Assembly (NCBI GenBank): GCA_030248215.1
Contig: JASANG010003805.1
Coordinates: 62,001-126,000 of the forward strand
Length of the DNA stretch: 64,000 bases
From: Enoplolaimus lenunculus
Taxonomy: Eukaryota > Nematoda > Enoplea > Enoplida > Thoracostomopsidae
Reading direction: 5' to 3'
Shown here: piece after piece, positions 45,931 to 55,186 of the stretch
Layout of the letters: the number at the start of each line of letters is the position of its first letter
Position numbering within the stretch: position 1 is the stretch's first letter
Position numbers and translations under genes: made by a program
Notes under the pieces: generated by a model
The model's input: only the letters and a program-made list of their open reading frames with translations
Told to the model about the DNA's origin: nothing
The model's database searches: none

Positions 45931-46083
45931 TGTAAAGATTCGATTGAAAGAAAATTGATAAAAAATTAAAAAAGTTAAAAAAGATAGTTCGAGGGATAGA
46001 AAAGCAAGGATGATAATGTTTTTTAAAAAACAATAAAAACGTTTGTTTTTTTGACATCGTTAAAACTCAAGGAGTCATAATAT
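45931..46083 (+). repeat. 5' LTR
   Basis: Starts TGTAAAGATTCGATTG and ends just before the primer-binding site. It contains the near-palindrome TGTTTTTTAAAAAACA. No differences seen by eye from the copy at 50776. Confidence 0.93.
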
Positions 46084-46129
46084 TGGTGACCCCGACGTGA
46101 TCTTTTGATCACCACAGCAAACAGTCGTC

Positions 46130-47455
46130 ATGTCGTTTTTAATACTTTTGATTGCGAGCTATATAACGCAATTATCTACTGATTCAACCAACTGCGTCAG
46201 TCCTCCAGAGACTCAATTTTATAAACTATGCAATTTTTATAACCGTCCATGGTTTCGCGCATCTTTTATTTGTATTTCAATGCTTAATTCTCAAACAACA
46301 ATGCAACAACAATTTATTCGGTCACGTTTTTACTCGCAACTTTGCAACTTTTCCGCATTTGGAGTTCATTGGGCACAATGTCCAACAATTTCATCTTCAC
46401 ACCGGACAATGTTACGAATATTATTAATTGTTGCGGGCGATATCGAACAAAACCCAGGACCAACCGACTGGCGTAGTTTGTCAAAAGCAACGCTTGAACG
46501 AGCGCTACGTTTGCTTAATACGGACAATGACGATTTTGTTATGCCGAGACTCAAGCAGGATATTATTGCCGCACTTGAAGAAAAGCCAAACGAGATTCTA
46601 CAAGTTGTTTTACATTGCGCACAAGAAACACAGGTACAGCATGCGACAGAAGTCCAAAAGGTAATAACGTTACCAGAATTTTTTGACAAAGATGTAAGGG
46701 TATGGTTTGATTTGATTGAACAGCTACTAGAGGGACAATCCGAGAACTGTCGTAAGCATAGTCTTTTAAGAGTTTTGCCGACTAATGCAATCCTAGAAAG
46801 TGGAGCTCGCCTTGCAGATGACTTTGATAACATCAAAGCACACATTATAACGTATTTTAATGAAAGTGATGACCGCAGGCTCCGCAAAATGCTTCAAGAA
46901 CAAACGCTGGGTGATCGCAAGCCAAGTGTTGCATTACGTCACCTTGAGCGACTTGCTCCAAATAATGACAACTTAGTTAAACTTAGATTTATGGAAATAC
47001 TGCCTGAACCAGTTCGCGTAGTTTTAGCTACACTAAATGACGTTCCTTTGCATAAATTAGCTAACACAGCAGATCAAATGGTTGAACAGATGAGTATTAA
47101 CTCAGTGAATATGGTTAAGCCGCAATCTGATACGACAAATGCTGCGATAGAAAAACTATGCGGGCTGGTTGCAGAAATGACAAGTACTATTAATACGATG
47201 CTAACAGAACAAACAAAATGTCATCATAGATCGCGTAATAGATCGCAGAGCATGGATCATAATTCACGCGGCAGATCGCTGTCTCGTGGCCGTCGGTTTA
47301 ATTCTAATGGACCGTTGTGCTATTATCATTTCCGTTTCGGCAAAGATGCTAACAAATGTGAACCTTCTTGTAAATGGAAGCCACGAAACACCAAAGACAA
47401 CAATTTTTCGGGAAACATTTCACCTCCGGGGCCAGCGCGGCAGGCCACGGAGTAA
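46130..47455 (+). CDS. gag: Gag polyprotein of the CsRn1-clade element
   Basis: 441 residues; structural protein of the particle. Residues 1-20 (MSFLILLIASYITQLS..) are hydrophobic, like a signal or membrane segment. Residues 103-111 read GDIEQNPGP, the D-x-E-x-NPGP signature of 2A peptides, at which ribosomes of the known families release the upstream chain without a stop. If active it would separate about 110 N-terminal residues from the Gag proper. Residues 160-330 form the capsid-like middle (for example VWFDLIEQLLEG). At about 396-414 is CYYH..FGKDANKCEPSC, the C-H-C-C finger typical of CsRn1 elements in place of the CCHC knuckle; an Arg/Ser-rich stretch precedes it. The end overlaps Pol by 82 bases in another frame. 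The start is the first ATG after the primer site. Confidence 0.9.
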   Translation: MSFLILLIASYITQLSTDSTNCVSPPETQFYKLCNFYNRPWFRASFICISMLNSQTTMQQQFIRSRFYSQLCNFSAFGVHWAQCPTISSSHRTMLRILLIVAGDIEQNPGPTDWRSLSKATLERALRLLNTDNDDFVMPRLKQDIIAALEEKPNEILQVVLHCAQETQVQHATEVQKVITLPEFFDKDVRVWFDLIEQLLEGQSENCRKHSLLRVLPTNAILESGARLADDFDNIKAHIITYFNESDDRRLRKMLQEQTLGDRKPSVALRHLERLAPNNDNLVKLRFMEILPEPVRVVLATLNDVPLHKLANTADQMVEQMSINSVNMVKPQSDTTNAAIEKLCGLVAEMTSTINTMLTEQTKCHHRSRNRSQSMDHNSRGRSLSRGRRFNSNGPLCYYHFRFGKDANKCEPSCKWKPRNTKDNNFSGNISPPGPARQATE

Positions 47456-50400
47456 ATTTAGTTACTTTAGCCGCTCCAGAAGTAGGTAAAATGCTGGTAG
47501 ATACAGGAAGCGATGTTTCATTTATTCCAAAAAGCTTGCAAAACTGTTTCAAAATAACACAACACGGTTCCAGATGTTTTACAGCAGCAAATGGAACACA
47601 AATAAATACTTACGGTAATTGCAAAATAAAATTTACAATTCCTGCGTTAAACAAACAGTTTGAATGGTCTTTTATTGTTGCGGACGTTGAACAAATAATT
47701 CTTGGTTTGGATTTTTTAAAGCAAAATCGAATTGTAATTAACTGCGAAGATTTAAATGTCACGCAGGTTAGTAATAGTGTCAATTTGTGTCTAAGCGCTA
47801 AGCACACTTCTGCTGATTACTCTGCAATTCAAAACCAATTCAATCTATTACAGCGTAAATATGCGTCGCTTTATAACATGCCATCTGGTAGTGAACCGGT
47901 GAAACACCCAGTAATTCATTATATACAGACTACTGGACCTCCAGTTTTCAGCAGGCCACGAAGATTGTTCGGTCCGAAACTAGATGCTGCTAAAGCAGCG
48001 TTTAATAGGCTCGAGAAACAAGCCATTGTTTACCGCGGCGAATCTCCGTGGGCAAGTCCGCTACACATGGCACCAAAATCAAATAACGATTGGCGTGAAT
48101 GCGGGGATTATCGTGCATTAAATACAATAACAATTCCCGACAGATATCCCATGCCAAATTTAAATGATATGACCAACTGGCTGCATGATTGTTGCGTTTT
48201 TTCTAAATTAGACTTAACAGCAGCATTTAATCAAATTCCAATTGCTAAAGAGGACCAAATTAAAACTGCCATTACTACCCCTTTTGGCCTTTTTCTTTAT
48301 CAGCGTATGCCTTTTGGTTTAAGAAACGCTTCCCAAACATTTCAAAGACTTATTGATACAACATTGCAAGATATACCGTTTGCGCGTGCATATATAGACG
48401 ATATTTTAGTAGCAAGCCGAACACATAGAGAACATCTGTATCATTTGCAAGTTGTATTCGAACGGCTAAGCTTGCACAGTTTACACTTGAAGGAAGCAAA
48501 ATGTCAATATTTTAAAGATTCGGTGGAGTTTCTTGGTGTTCAAATATCTAAAAAAGGCTTAAAACCGCTTGACAGCAAAGTTCAAGCTATTTTAGAATAT
48601 CCTGAACCAAACACCGTGAAAGCCTTAAAACGTTTTCTTGGGATGGCTGGTTTTTACCACAGATTTATTCCACATTTTTCTGAGTTGGCTAGTCCACTCA
48701 CTGATTTAACCAGACAAACAGAGTCAAAAACACTGCGCAAAACCTTGATTTGGTCAAATGCAGCTCAAATAGCATTCCAAGCATTAAAGAAGTCCATTTC
48801 CAATTGCGTAACACTTGCGTTCCCAAACCCTGACGCCGAAATCGAATTAACAACTGATGCTTCTGGTGTTGCTGCCGGAGCAGTTCTCAGCCAAAGACTT
48901 AACCAAAAATCAGAACCGTTAGCATTTTTCTCAGCAAAATTTACTGAAGCTGAGTCTAAAAAATCAACTTTTGAACGCGAACTACTAGCATTATATTTAA
49001 GTTTAAAGCATTTCAGTTGGTTATTAGGGTTGCGGTTTGTGATAAAAACCGATCATAAACCCTTGCTTTATTGTCTGCAAATGAAATCGCCAACGCCTCA
49101 GCAGGCACGTTGGATAAGTTATATATCAGAGTTCAACTGTCAAATTCAACATATTAGCGGAAGTTCAAACATAGTTGCCGATTGTTTGTCAAGGCCGATT
49201 AACTTAATTACTTCGAGTTTCGATAAATCATTAGCAGAAGCACAACAAAACGACACCGATTTGCTTAAATTCATTTCAAATACTGATCTACCAATAAAGA
49301 AAATATATTTCGACGACGCTTGTTTATTCTGTGATGCGTCTAATGATGAAATAAGACCATATTTACCTGCTAGTCTCAGATTCCAAGTTTTTAACGAAAT
49401 TCATCAACTCTCACATCCTGGACCTAAAAGCTCAGCAAAATTAGTTTCAAAGCACTTTATATGGCCCGGATTAAATCGAGACGTTAGAACATGGGCGCAG
49501 CAGTGCTTCGCATGTCAAGCTTCTAAAATAACCAAGCATACAAAAACACCAATTGGAACAATCCCTACAACAGGCCGCTTTAAAACTATACATATTGACC
49601 TAGTTGGACCCCTTCCTGTCTGTCAAGGATACAGATACATGCTAACAGTTATTGACCGATTTACACACTGGATTGAAGCAATTCCACTCAGCGATATTAG
49701 CACCGAATCAGTTGCTGTGGCGTTAGTGTCGAACTGGATTAGCAGATACGGAGTTCCAGAAACATTGATTACTGACCGAGGTTCGCAGTTCGAGTCAGTT
49801 CTATGGAGCAAACTGATGAACAAATTAGGAATTGAACGAAAGCGAACGACAAGTTATCACCCTTCATGCAATGGCGCGATAGAACGTGTACATCGAACAT
49901 TAAAAAACGCGCTGCGAGCAAACTGTTTAACTGCCAACTGGATTGGTGCGCTTCCATTAGTACTCCTCGGAATGCGAACAGCTATTTCAAGCCATGGTTA
50001 TTCTGCATCTCAAGCAGTCTTCGGATGCGAAATTGCACTTCCGACTAGTTATTTCATTCCTGATACGCAAAATCATGATGACCATTTTATTGACAGTTTG
50101 TTTAGAAAACAACAATTGTTTTCTGCTGGTACCAACAACTATTCAACAGCTTATGCTTTCGTACCTAAACAGCTTTCAACCTGCGATCAAGTATGGGTGC
50201 TTGATCCAGCTCCGAAATCGACATTTTGTAAACGTTATAGAGGACCATTTCGTGTTGTGTCGCGTACTGACACAACTATTGATGTGATTATAAATAACAA
50301 TATTGAAAAGATATCTCTAGATCGTGTGAAACCCGTATTTACATGTGGTAACAATATGCCAGATGAAACGCGAGACTTAGTTCAGCAGGCAGATCCCTCC

Positions 50401-50745
50401 AAAAATATCAAAATAAGTGTGAAACCTGAGCTTGTCAGCGATTTAAATCAAAAGTTTGATATCGTCAATGTCAAGCTTCGTGGTTATCCAGTTTGGCCTG
50501 CTCGACTAGTCAACCCTATAAAAACACCTCTAGCGAGTCGAAAACGTACAAACGATACCGTTGCAGTACAATTCTTTGGTACTCAAAAATATGCTTATGT
50601 TCCAAAAAATAGCGTTACATTTTTCAACCCTGAAGAGCTAAGTAGCAAGCACAGCGGTGTTTGCCGTGCGAAACGTCTTGCAGACGAGTATATTAAAAAT
50701 TCCGTTTATCAAGCAAAGAAAAAAGTACGATTTCGATTGAAATAG
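47374..50745 (+). CDS. pol: Pol polyprotein (protease, RT, RNase H, integrase, PWWP-like tail)
   Basis: 1123 residues in the -1 frame relative to Gag, overlapping its end. Relatives make Gag-Pol by ribosomal frameshift, so the ATG at 47374 need not be used. Domains in order: aspartic protease with LVDTGSDVSF (~40-49); reverse transcriptase with ARAYIDDILVAS (catalytic YIDD, ~340); RNase H starting TTDASGVAAGAVL (~492) with FERELLALY; integrase H-H-C-C zinc domain (HQLSHPG..H..CFAC, ~677-715); integrase core with D in HIDLVGPLP (~740), D in LITDRGSQF (~800) and E in NGAIERVHRTL (~835); a GPF/Y-like module (RYRGPFRVV, ~953). Residues ~1029-1085 (VNVKLRGYPVWPARL ... VQFFGTQKYAYVP) resemble a PWWP chromatin-reader domain, followed by a basic end. 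Confidence 0.93.
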   Translation: MEATKHQRQQFFGKHFTSGASAAGHGVNLVTLAAPEVGKMLVDTGSDVSFIPKSLQNCFKITQHGSRCFTAANGTQINTYGNCKIKFTIPALNKQFEWSFIVADVEQIILGLDFLKQNRIVINCEDLNVTQVSNSVNLCLSAKHTSADYSAIQNQFNLLQRKYASLYNMPSGSEPVKHPVIHYIQTTGPPVFSRPRRLFGPKLDAAKAAFNRLEKQAIVYRGESPWASPLHMAPKSNNDWRECGDYRALNTITIPDRYPMPNLNDMTNWLHDCCVFSKLDLTAAFNQIPIAKEDQIKTAITTPFGLFLYQRMPFGLRNASQTFQRLIDTTLQDIPFARAYIDDILVASRTHREHLYHLQVVFERLSLHSLHLKEAKCQYFKDSVEFLGVQISKKGLKPLDSKVQAILEYPEPNTVKALKRFLGMAGFYHRFIPHFSELASPLTDLTRQTESKTLRKTLIWSNAAQIAFQALKKSISNCVTLAFPNPDAEIELTTDASGVAAGAVLSQRLNQKSEPLAFFSAKFTEAESKKSTFERELLALYLSLKHFSWLLGLRFVIKTDHKPLLYCLQMKSPTPQQARWISYISEFNCQIQHISGSSNIVADCLSRPINLITSSFDKSLAEAQQNDTDLLKFISNTDLPIKKIYFDDACLFCDASNDEIRPYLPASLRFQVFNEIHQLSHPGPKSSAKLVSKHFIWPGLNRDVRTWAQQCFACQASKITKHTKTPIGTIPTTGRFKTIHIDLVGPLPVCQGYRYMLTVIDRFTHWIEAIPLSDISTESVAVALVSNWISRYGVPETLITDRGSQFESVLWSKLMNKLGIERKRTTSYHPSCNGAIERVHRTLKNALRANCLTANWIGALPLVLLGMRTAISSHGYSASQAVFGCEIALPTSYFIPDTQNHDDHFIDSLFRKQQLFSAGTNNYSTAYAFVPKQLSTCDQVWVLDPAPKSTFCKRYRGPFRVVSRTDTTIDVIINNNIEKISLDRVKPVFTCGNNMPDETRDLVQQADPSKNIKISVKPELVSDLNQKFDIVNVKLRGYPVWPARLVNPIKTPLASRKRTNDTVAVQFFGTQKYAYVPKNSVTFFNPEELSSKHSGVCRAKRLADEYIKNSVYQAKKKVRFRLK
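50458..50640 (+). other. PWWP-like domain at the integrase C terminus
   Basis: KLRGYPVWPARL is close to the PWWP core K-x-x-G-Y-P-x-W-P-A-R. After a short loop, VAVQFFGTQKYAYVP matches the V-x-F-F-G-T-x-x-x-A-x-(V/I) strand of the LEDGF/NSD/BRPF type. In host proteins this fold binds nucleosomes carrying methylated H3 lysine 36. Gypsy chromoviruses carry a chromodomain in this place; CsRn1 elements are not, to my knowledge, described with a PWWP. Identification is from motifs read by eye. Confidence 0.8.
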
Positions 50746-50775
50746 GACACGTTCCACGTTTTAGAAAGGGGGTGA

Positions 50776-50928
50776 TGTAAAGATTCGATTGAAAGAAAAT
50801 TGATAAAAAATTAAAAAAGTTAAAAAAGATAGTTCGAGGGATAGAAAAGCAAGGATGATAATGTTTTTTAAAAAACAATAAAAACGTTTGTTTTTTTGAC
50901 ATCGTTAAAACTCAAGGAGTCATAATAT
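50776..50928 (+). repeat. 3' LTR
   Basis: Preceded by the purine tract AGAAAGGGGGTGA. Reads like the 5' LTR throughout. Confidence 0.93.
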
Positions 50929-50944
50929 TGGAGAAAGGGGGTGA

Positions 50945-51132
50945 TGTAAAGATTCGATTGAAAGAAAATTGATAAAAAATTAAAAAAGTTAAAAAAGATA
51001 GTTCGAGGGATAGAAAAGCAAGGATGATAATGTTTTTTAAAAAACAATATCATCCTTGCTTTTCTATCCCTCGAACTATCTTTTTTAACTTTTTTAATTT
51101 TTTATCAATTTTCTTTCAATCGAATCTTTACA
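50945..51132. repeat. extra LTR piece followed by its inverted copy (188-bp palindrome)
   Basis: After the 3' LTR the purine tract GAGAAAGGGGGTGA recurs, followed by the first ~104 bp of another LTR. The sequence then folds back at TGTTTTTTAAAAAACA and 84 bp of LTR follow in reverse (51049-51132), ending CTTTACA. The outer boundary coincides with the GTTGG target duplication. Confidence 0.92.
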
Positions 51133-51420
51133 GTTGGTAACACAAAGTGAAAAACTCTACAGGCTATACACAACGAAATTCGTCTTAAATTCTTGCATAG
51201 AACATTAGTGTGGACTGTAGGCGTACATCTTATATTTTAAATTATCACAATAGCTTTTCGAAACTGTCAGGTATTTTAGACAAAAGAGCAAGTATTTGCA
51301 GCAAAATTTAAAGTATAAAGCATATGAAGAGAAGCAACATCTTGTGATTACTAAAGCAATAGAGTTTTAGTTGTATATGTCCAATTCGCCGTTATAGATT
51401 ACAAATAACTATTACTTCTT
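51133..51420. other. no recognisable feature
   Basis: Unassigned flank of the LTR element. Confidence 0.5.
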
Positions 51421-51625
51421 CGGCCCATGTTACATTTAGGGCCGTCCTGGATTCTGGTCGGTCTGTAAAACAGTAGGCTTACATTCTAGACTACATTTTT
51501 TACTTAGGGTTTAGGTTTAGGCTTAGGACTACGCTTAGGAATACACTTTTGCAACACCTAGGCTTAGCCTTGGACTTAGGAATACGCTTAATCTACTGTT
51601 ACGGCCGTAAAAGTAACATTGGCTA
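51421..51625. mobile_element. GGCC-B MITE
   Basis: Opens CGGCCCATGTTACATTTAGGG, closes ACGGCCGTAAAAGTAACATTGG; two TTAGGC-like blocks around AATACACTTTTGCAACACC. Confidence 0.85.
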
Positions 51626-51648
51626 TTTGTTCTCGTATGTACTTGCTC

Positions 51649-51800
51649 TCACATATGCACAGAACAAAATTTTCACAAGACGTGTAGAAGTGTCTCTTGA
51701 TCGAGTTTCAAGCTGTTGATAAATCGAGTTGTGATGGTAAACTGCGCCGACATGTGATTGTCGTGGTTCGTATCTTAGCTTGAAATTAAAATTCGCCTGA
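51649..51800. mobile_element. TTAA-family MITE, diverged tRNA-like part
   Basis: CACAAGACGTGTAGAAGTG..GAGTTTCAAGCTG, AAATCGAGTTGTGATGGTAA (A-box side) and GTCGTGGTTCGTATC (B-box side). Terminal parts are lost or much changed. Confidence 0.5.
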
Positions 51801-52493
51801 ATCTGAAAATATGCGCGTGGAAAATGTTCAAAATCCGGACTATGTAGCATATAAAATACAGTGCAGTAAGCGAAAAAATTACACTGTTCTGCCTCGAACT
51901 GCCAAACTGGAATGTTTTTAAATAACAAAATTAAAAACAGTGAAATAAATATTAAATAAAATAATAAAGTAAAACAATAAAATTGCACTCTTGATTGGCT
52001 TTCCACCCGTCAAAGTCAAATACATCATCGATAACGTTTTGTTAAAATATGACGTCATAATTAACACCAGATGTCTCCTGAAATTTGTACGAACCGGAGT
52101 ACTTTTTTAAATAAAACCATAATTTACAAGAGGGACAACTGTTCTTTGTTTTCTTATTAATTTTTGAAAAAAAAACAGTTTCTCACTTTTCAATCTTTTT
52201 CGCGTTGTGTCTTAACCTTTTGGTTGTTCAGGGTAAAGTTTGACCAAGCTTAACTGTAAGAGATGGGTAAAGTCTTTCGAAAAGCTGACAAAATGACAGT
52301 TTTGTCGTTGTTACTGTGTACCGTATTTGATTTGAAATATTAAAAATCAAGTTTGGGGTCAATTTTACGCAATTTAGCTTCAGGGAGACTCGGTTTATGA
52401 GGTAAGAGCACCATTAAATTTGCACTTCAGATTTTATTTCAGTATTTAAAAAATAATTTCACGAAACATTTTGTTTCATTTTGAAATTTTGGC
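51801..52493. other. no recognisable feature
   Basis: AT-rich; a minus frame that overlaps here is repeat-derived. Confidence 0.55.
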
Positions 52494-52678
52494 CTATAAA
52501 GATCAAGGGCGGAGAATTTTTCTGCGGGACCAGAATTGAGTAAGCTTAAAGCGTTCGAGTAATTTTTTTGCTTGGACGTAGGGTTAGGTTTTGGTATTAA
52601 TAGCTGATTTTTACGTTTAGGACTAGGCTTATGAACATGCTTATAATACTGTTACGGACCTGTTTTATACATTGGCCA
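52494..52678. mobile_element. GGCC-A MITE
   Basis: AAAGATCAAGGGCGGAGAATTT opens it, GGACCTGTTTTATACATTGGCC closes it; it abuts the next copy of the same family. Confidence 0.75.
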
Positions 52679-52716
52679 AAAGCCAATGTATATAGTCCAG
52701 TGCAGTAACAGTAGTA

Positions 52717-53437
52717 CTGTAGTGACCCGAATAAGGGGGGGACTAATATTTATTTGGCCTCTCCAGAGGGTGCCCCCTGTTATTCGGTTACGGACTATAA
52801 TTTATTTTCAACCCGCATTCCGCCATCCTTCGTTACTGATACATATCCGGTATTGCAAATATCCGTAGAATGAAACGTTTTTTCAAAAATTTGAGCAATA
52901 ATGCAAGGTTTTACTTAGGAATGTACTTTGAAAACTTAACCCCTTCTCACATTGAGTTGCCTATAGGCAACTCAGCGCAGTGTATATACGTTAAATAGTA
53001 TATATCGCACCGTGTTTAACAATTGCAACACGTATACATTATACTAAATCACCACAAGACGTGAGAGCCCCCTCGGGCTCGAGCGTCAAGCTCCTATAGC
53101 TGAGTGGTAATGGTATACGCCTCCCACTCCAGTCACTGGAGTTTGTATCCTAGCATAAAAGTAGGTCCCAGGGGAAATAGAAAATATTCATGTGAGAAAG
53201 GGTTAAGCGAAAAATTTTCAGTTTACTATCTAAGTATGCTTTAAAGTTTCGAACTCTGATGTATTTGTGCTGGAGTCATTTATGCGCTACCATTGGGAAT
53301 AATTGACATTTATGGACTCTAATTAGCGTTTAGGGACTCTATCTGCTTACGGACTCTTATTAGGGATACAGACTCCTAGTAAATGGGACTCAAAATAAGG
53401 AACCCTCTTATTACCCCCTCTTATTCAGGTCACTGCA
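52717..53437. mobile_element. TA-flanked MITE, best copy
   Basis: Inverted termini CTGTAGTGACCCGAATAAG and CTTATTCAGGTCACTGCAG between TA at 52715-52716 and 53438-53439, as for Tc1/mariner-type target use. Arms hold TTCGGTTACGGACTATAATT on the left and GACTCTTATTAGGGATACAG, GGGACTCAAAATAAGG on the right. A TTAA element sits inside. No transposase. Other copies: 1857, 11995, 13639, 24945. Confidence 0.93.
52940..53202. mobile_element. TTAA-flanked MITE with tRNA-like core, best copy
   Basis: TTAA at 52936-52939 and 53203-53206. Inverted ends CCCCTTCTCACATTGAG and ATTCATGTGAGAAAGGG; TTAA plus CCC is the hallmark of piggyBac-type ends. Then GAGTTGCCTATAGGCAACTC (perfect palindrome), and GAGCCCCCTCGGGCTC (hairpin). 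Next comes a tRNA-like block: A box TAGCTGAGTGGTAATGG, loop CTCCCAC with CCC in anticodon position, B box ACTGGAGTTTGTATCC here (TTCGAATCC in other copies). It has both transposon ends and a potential pol III promoter. Confidence 0.93.
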
Positions 53438-53588
53438 GTAAGCATATTCTTTAGCCTAAACCTAAGCATAAGGATAAGCCTGAGCGTAAGCCTAGACTTA
53501 AGCCCTACCCATAATACTGAGCAACAAATCCGAAGCTTATACTGCAGACCTGCGTAAAAACGGCCCGCCAATGGCCTTTATGTGGTCC

Positions 53589-54277
53589 AAAATAAGGAAT
53601 CATTGAACTGTTCAGTTCTGGCGTGCCTGCTCTAACTATTCGATTTGAGATAAAAATAGAAATTTATCTAAAATTTCATGACATTTTCAATATACCGCCT
53701 ATTCTTTCAGCAAAATTCTAGACCACCGAGTGAAAAATATTTGCATGACTTAATTGTATTTTCAGACGAAAACATTTACCAACACTTACCGTGAATCTAT
53801 AAGGTCTATCGTTTATAACCAAGGTTCTAAAATTCGTTTAACTTTGTTCAAAATTTACTGTATACATTTGTCCAGGTTAACAGGAAGGCAGGATGCCAAC
53901 AACAGTTCAGATTTGGATTCGGATACGACCAAATTGTCAATGTGTCTAGATTAGGATTTGAAGTTCAAATCGTGGGTTCGATGCCGTTCTGTACCGAAGC
54001 CCTATTTTACCTTCACGCACTCTTGCAGTTGTATCTCCATGCGAGTTTTAAGGTTTCACAGACACAAATCAAATCGATGTATTTTGTTACTGACGTCATA
54101 TATCTGCCATCTAATTTTTCAATTTTTTTATGTTTAAAATTAATTATCAGATATAATTTTAGAAAATCATAGCTATTTTTTTGATTAATTTTTGTTTTTA
54201 AAGTTGAAGGTGGTTGAGTTTTGGGTATCGGACCAGACTGTGTGTAAAACGTAAATTTAATTGTTTTACAATTGTTG
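53589..54277. other. no recognisable feature
   Basis: AT-rich, short frames on both strands only. Confidence 0.55.
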
Positions 54278-54511
54278 GCCAATATATATAGATCAGGGTC
54301 GTAGCAGTAGTATAAATTATCTTTCTAAGCCTAAGCCTAAGTCTAAGCCGGCCAATGTAAAGAACACGGACGGAAAAGTATTATAAGCATATTCCAAAGT
54401 GTAAGCCTAAGCCGGAGTCTATGCAAAAAATAAGACTAGGTAAAGCGTATAAACTTACTCTATTTCAGTCCCGCGGAAAAGGAGTTCGTCCCTCGATCTA
54501 TACATGGGTCT
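54278..54511. mobile_element. two adjoining GGCC-A MITEs
   Basis: A truncated copy (54278-54345, GGCCAATATATATAGATCAGG .. CCTAAGCCTAAGTC) is followed immediately by a full copy. The full one opens GGCCAATGTAAAGAACACGG at about 54347 and closes CGATCTATACATGGGTC. Confidence 0.8.
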
Positions 54512-55186
54512 TGTTGTTTAATCAACTATGCTTACATTTGGCCAGAGATGGAACTGAAGCGTACTCGTCAGCTTCCACGGGTAGGGAGGTGAGCATTTTG
54601 GCCCCTCATGGTTAGACTGCATGATATTGGCAGAACTGAGGCGAACGGTGTTTTTTGAAAGATGGAATCGTTTATTATAAAATTCAATATAAGGTCTATG
54701 AATTTTTTTGTCAAGCTTAGTTGCGGCGAAATCACTTGTGCTTTCCGCTGCTATACTTCAGAAAGACTTGGGTTCACAGTGTAATAAAAAATATATTAAA
54801 GAAAGTTGATAGAAATAAAGTTTAATAGATAATAAAATTATTGCAGAGTGTTGTCAGCAGAATGAACGCCATTGAAACTGTAAACATGAGCCGAAGTTTG
54901 AAAATTTGTTAATCTTCATTAATTTTTAAATACGTTTTTGAATTATACATACATACATACATACATATATGAATATATAAACATATATTGTATATATAAA
55001 TAAAATATTAATAAATTGAGTCAAATCCGCACTAGACAATGAAATTTCGCACATCGTAGAACTTCATTTATGCAGCATAGTATTCTTTGAACAGAGACGG
55101 TTCATATTTTAGTTCATTTGCGTCATGAGGGTATACTGGGAGGAAGACTCCCTATCGTATCACCCGTGTGTGACAATGATAAACAA
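54512..55186. other. no recognisable feature
   Basis: AT-rich; (CATA) run at 54947-54966. Confidence 0.55.

Larger units (their letters stand above)
45931..51132 (+). mobile_element. Gypsy LTR retrotransposon, CsRn1 clade
   Basis: GTTGG at 45926-45930 and 51133-51137 is the 5-bp target duplication. Order: 153-bp LTR (45931-46083), primer-binding site TGGTGACCCCGACGTGAT (46084-46101), Gag (46130-47455), Pol (47374-50745), purine tract AGAAAGGGGG, LTR (50776-50928), a repeat of the purine tract, a partial LTR (from 50945) and an inverted LTR piece to 51132. The primer site is complementary to the 3' end of animal tRNA-Trp. That, with the CHCC-type Gag finger, is characteristic of the CsRn1 clade of Gypsy/Metaviridae. 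The two full LTRs look identical by eye and both frames are long, so the element looks whole and recent. The odd parts are the inverted 3' end, a 2A-like motif and a PWWP-like tail, each described separately. Confidence 0.95.
52681..53588. mobile_element. GGCC-A MITE interrupted by a TA-flanked MITE
   Basis: The left piece (GCCAATGTATATAGTCCAG..AACAGTAG) and the right piece from 53440 (AGCATATTC..CCTAAGC) join across the insertion to the family reading CAGTAGTATAAGCATATTC, with TA duplicated. The right terminus is GCCAATGGCCTTTATGTGGTCC. Confidence 0.85.

Noticed and set aside
46366-46887. 173-codon minus frame
   Set aside because: Lies antisense to the Gag frame, whose domains are clear.
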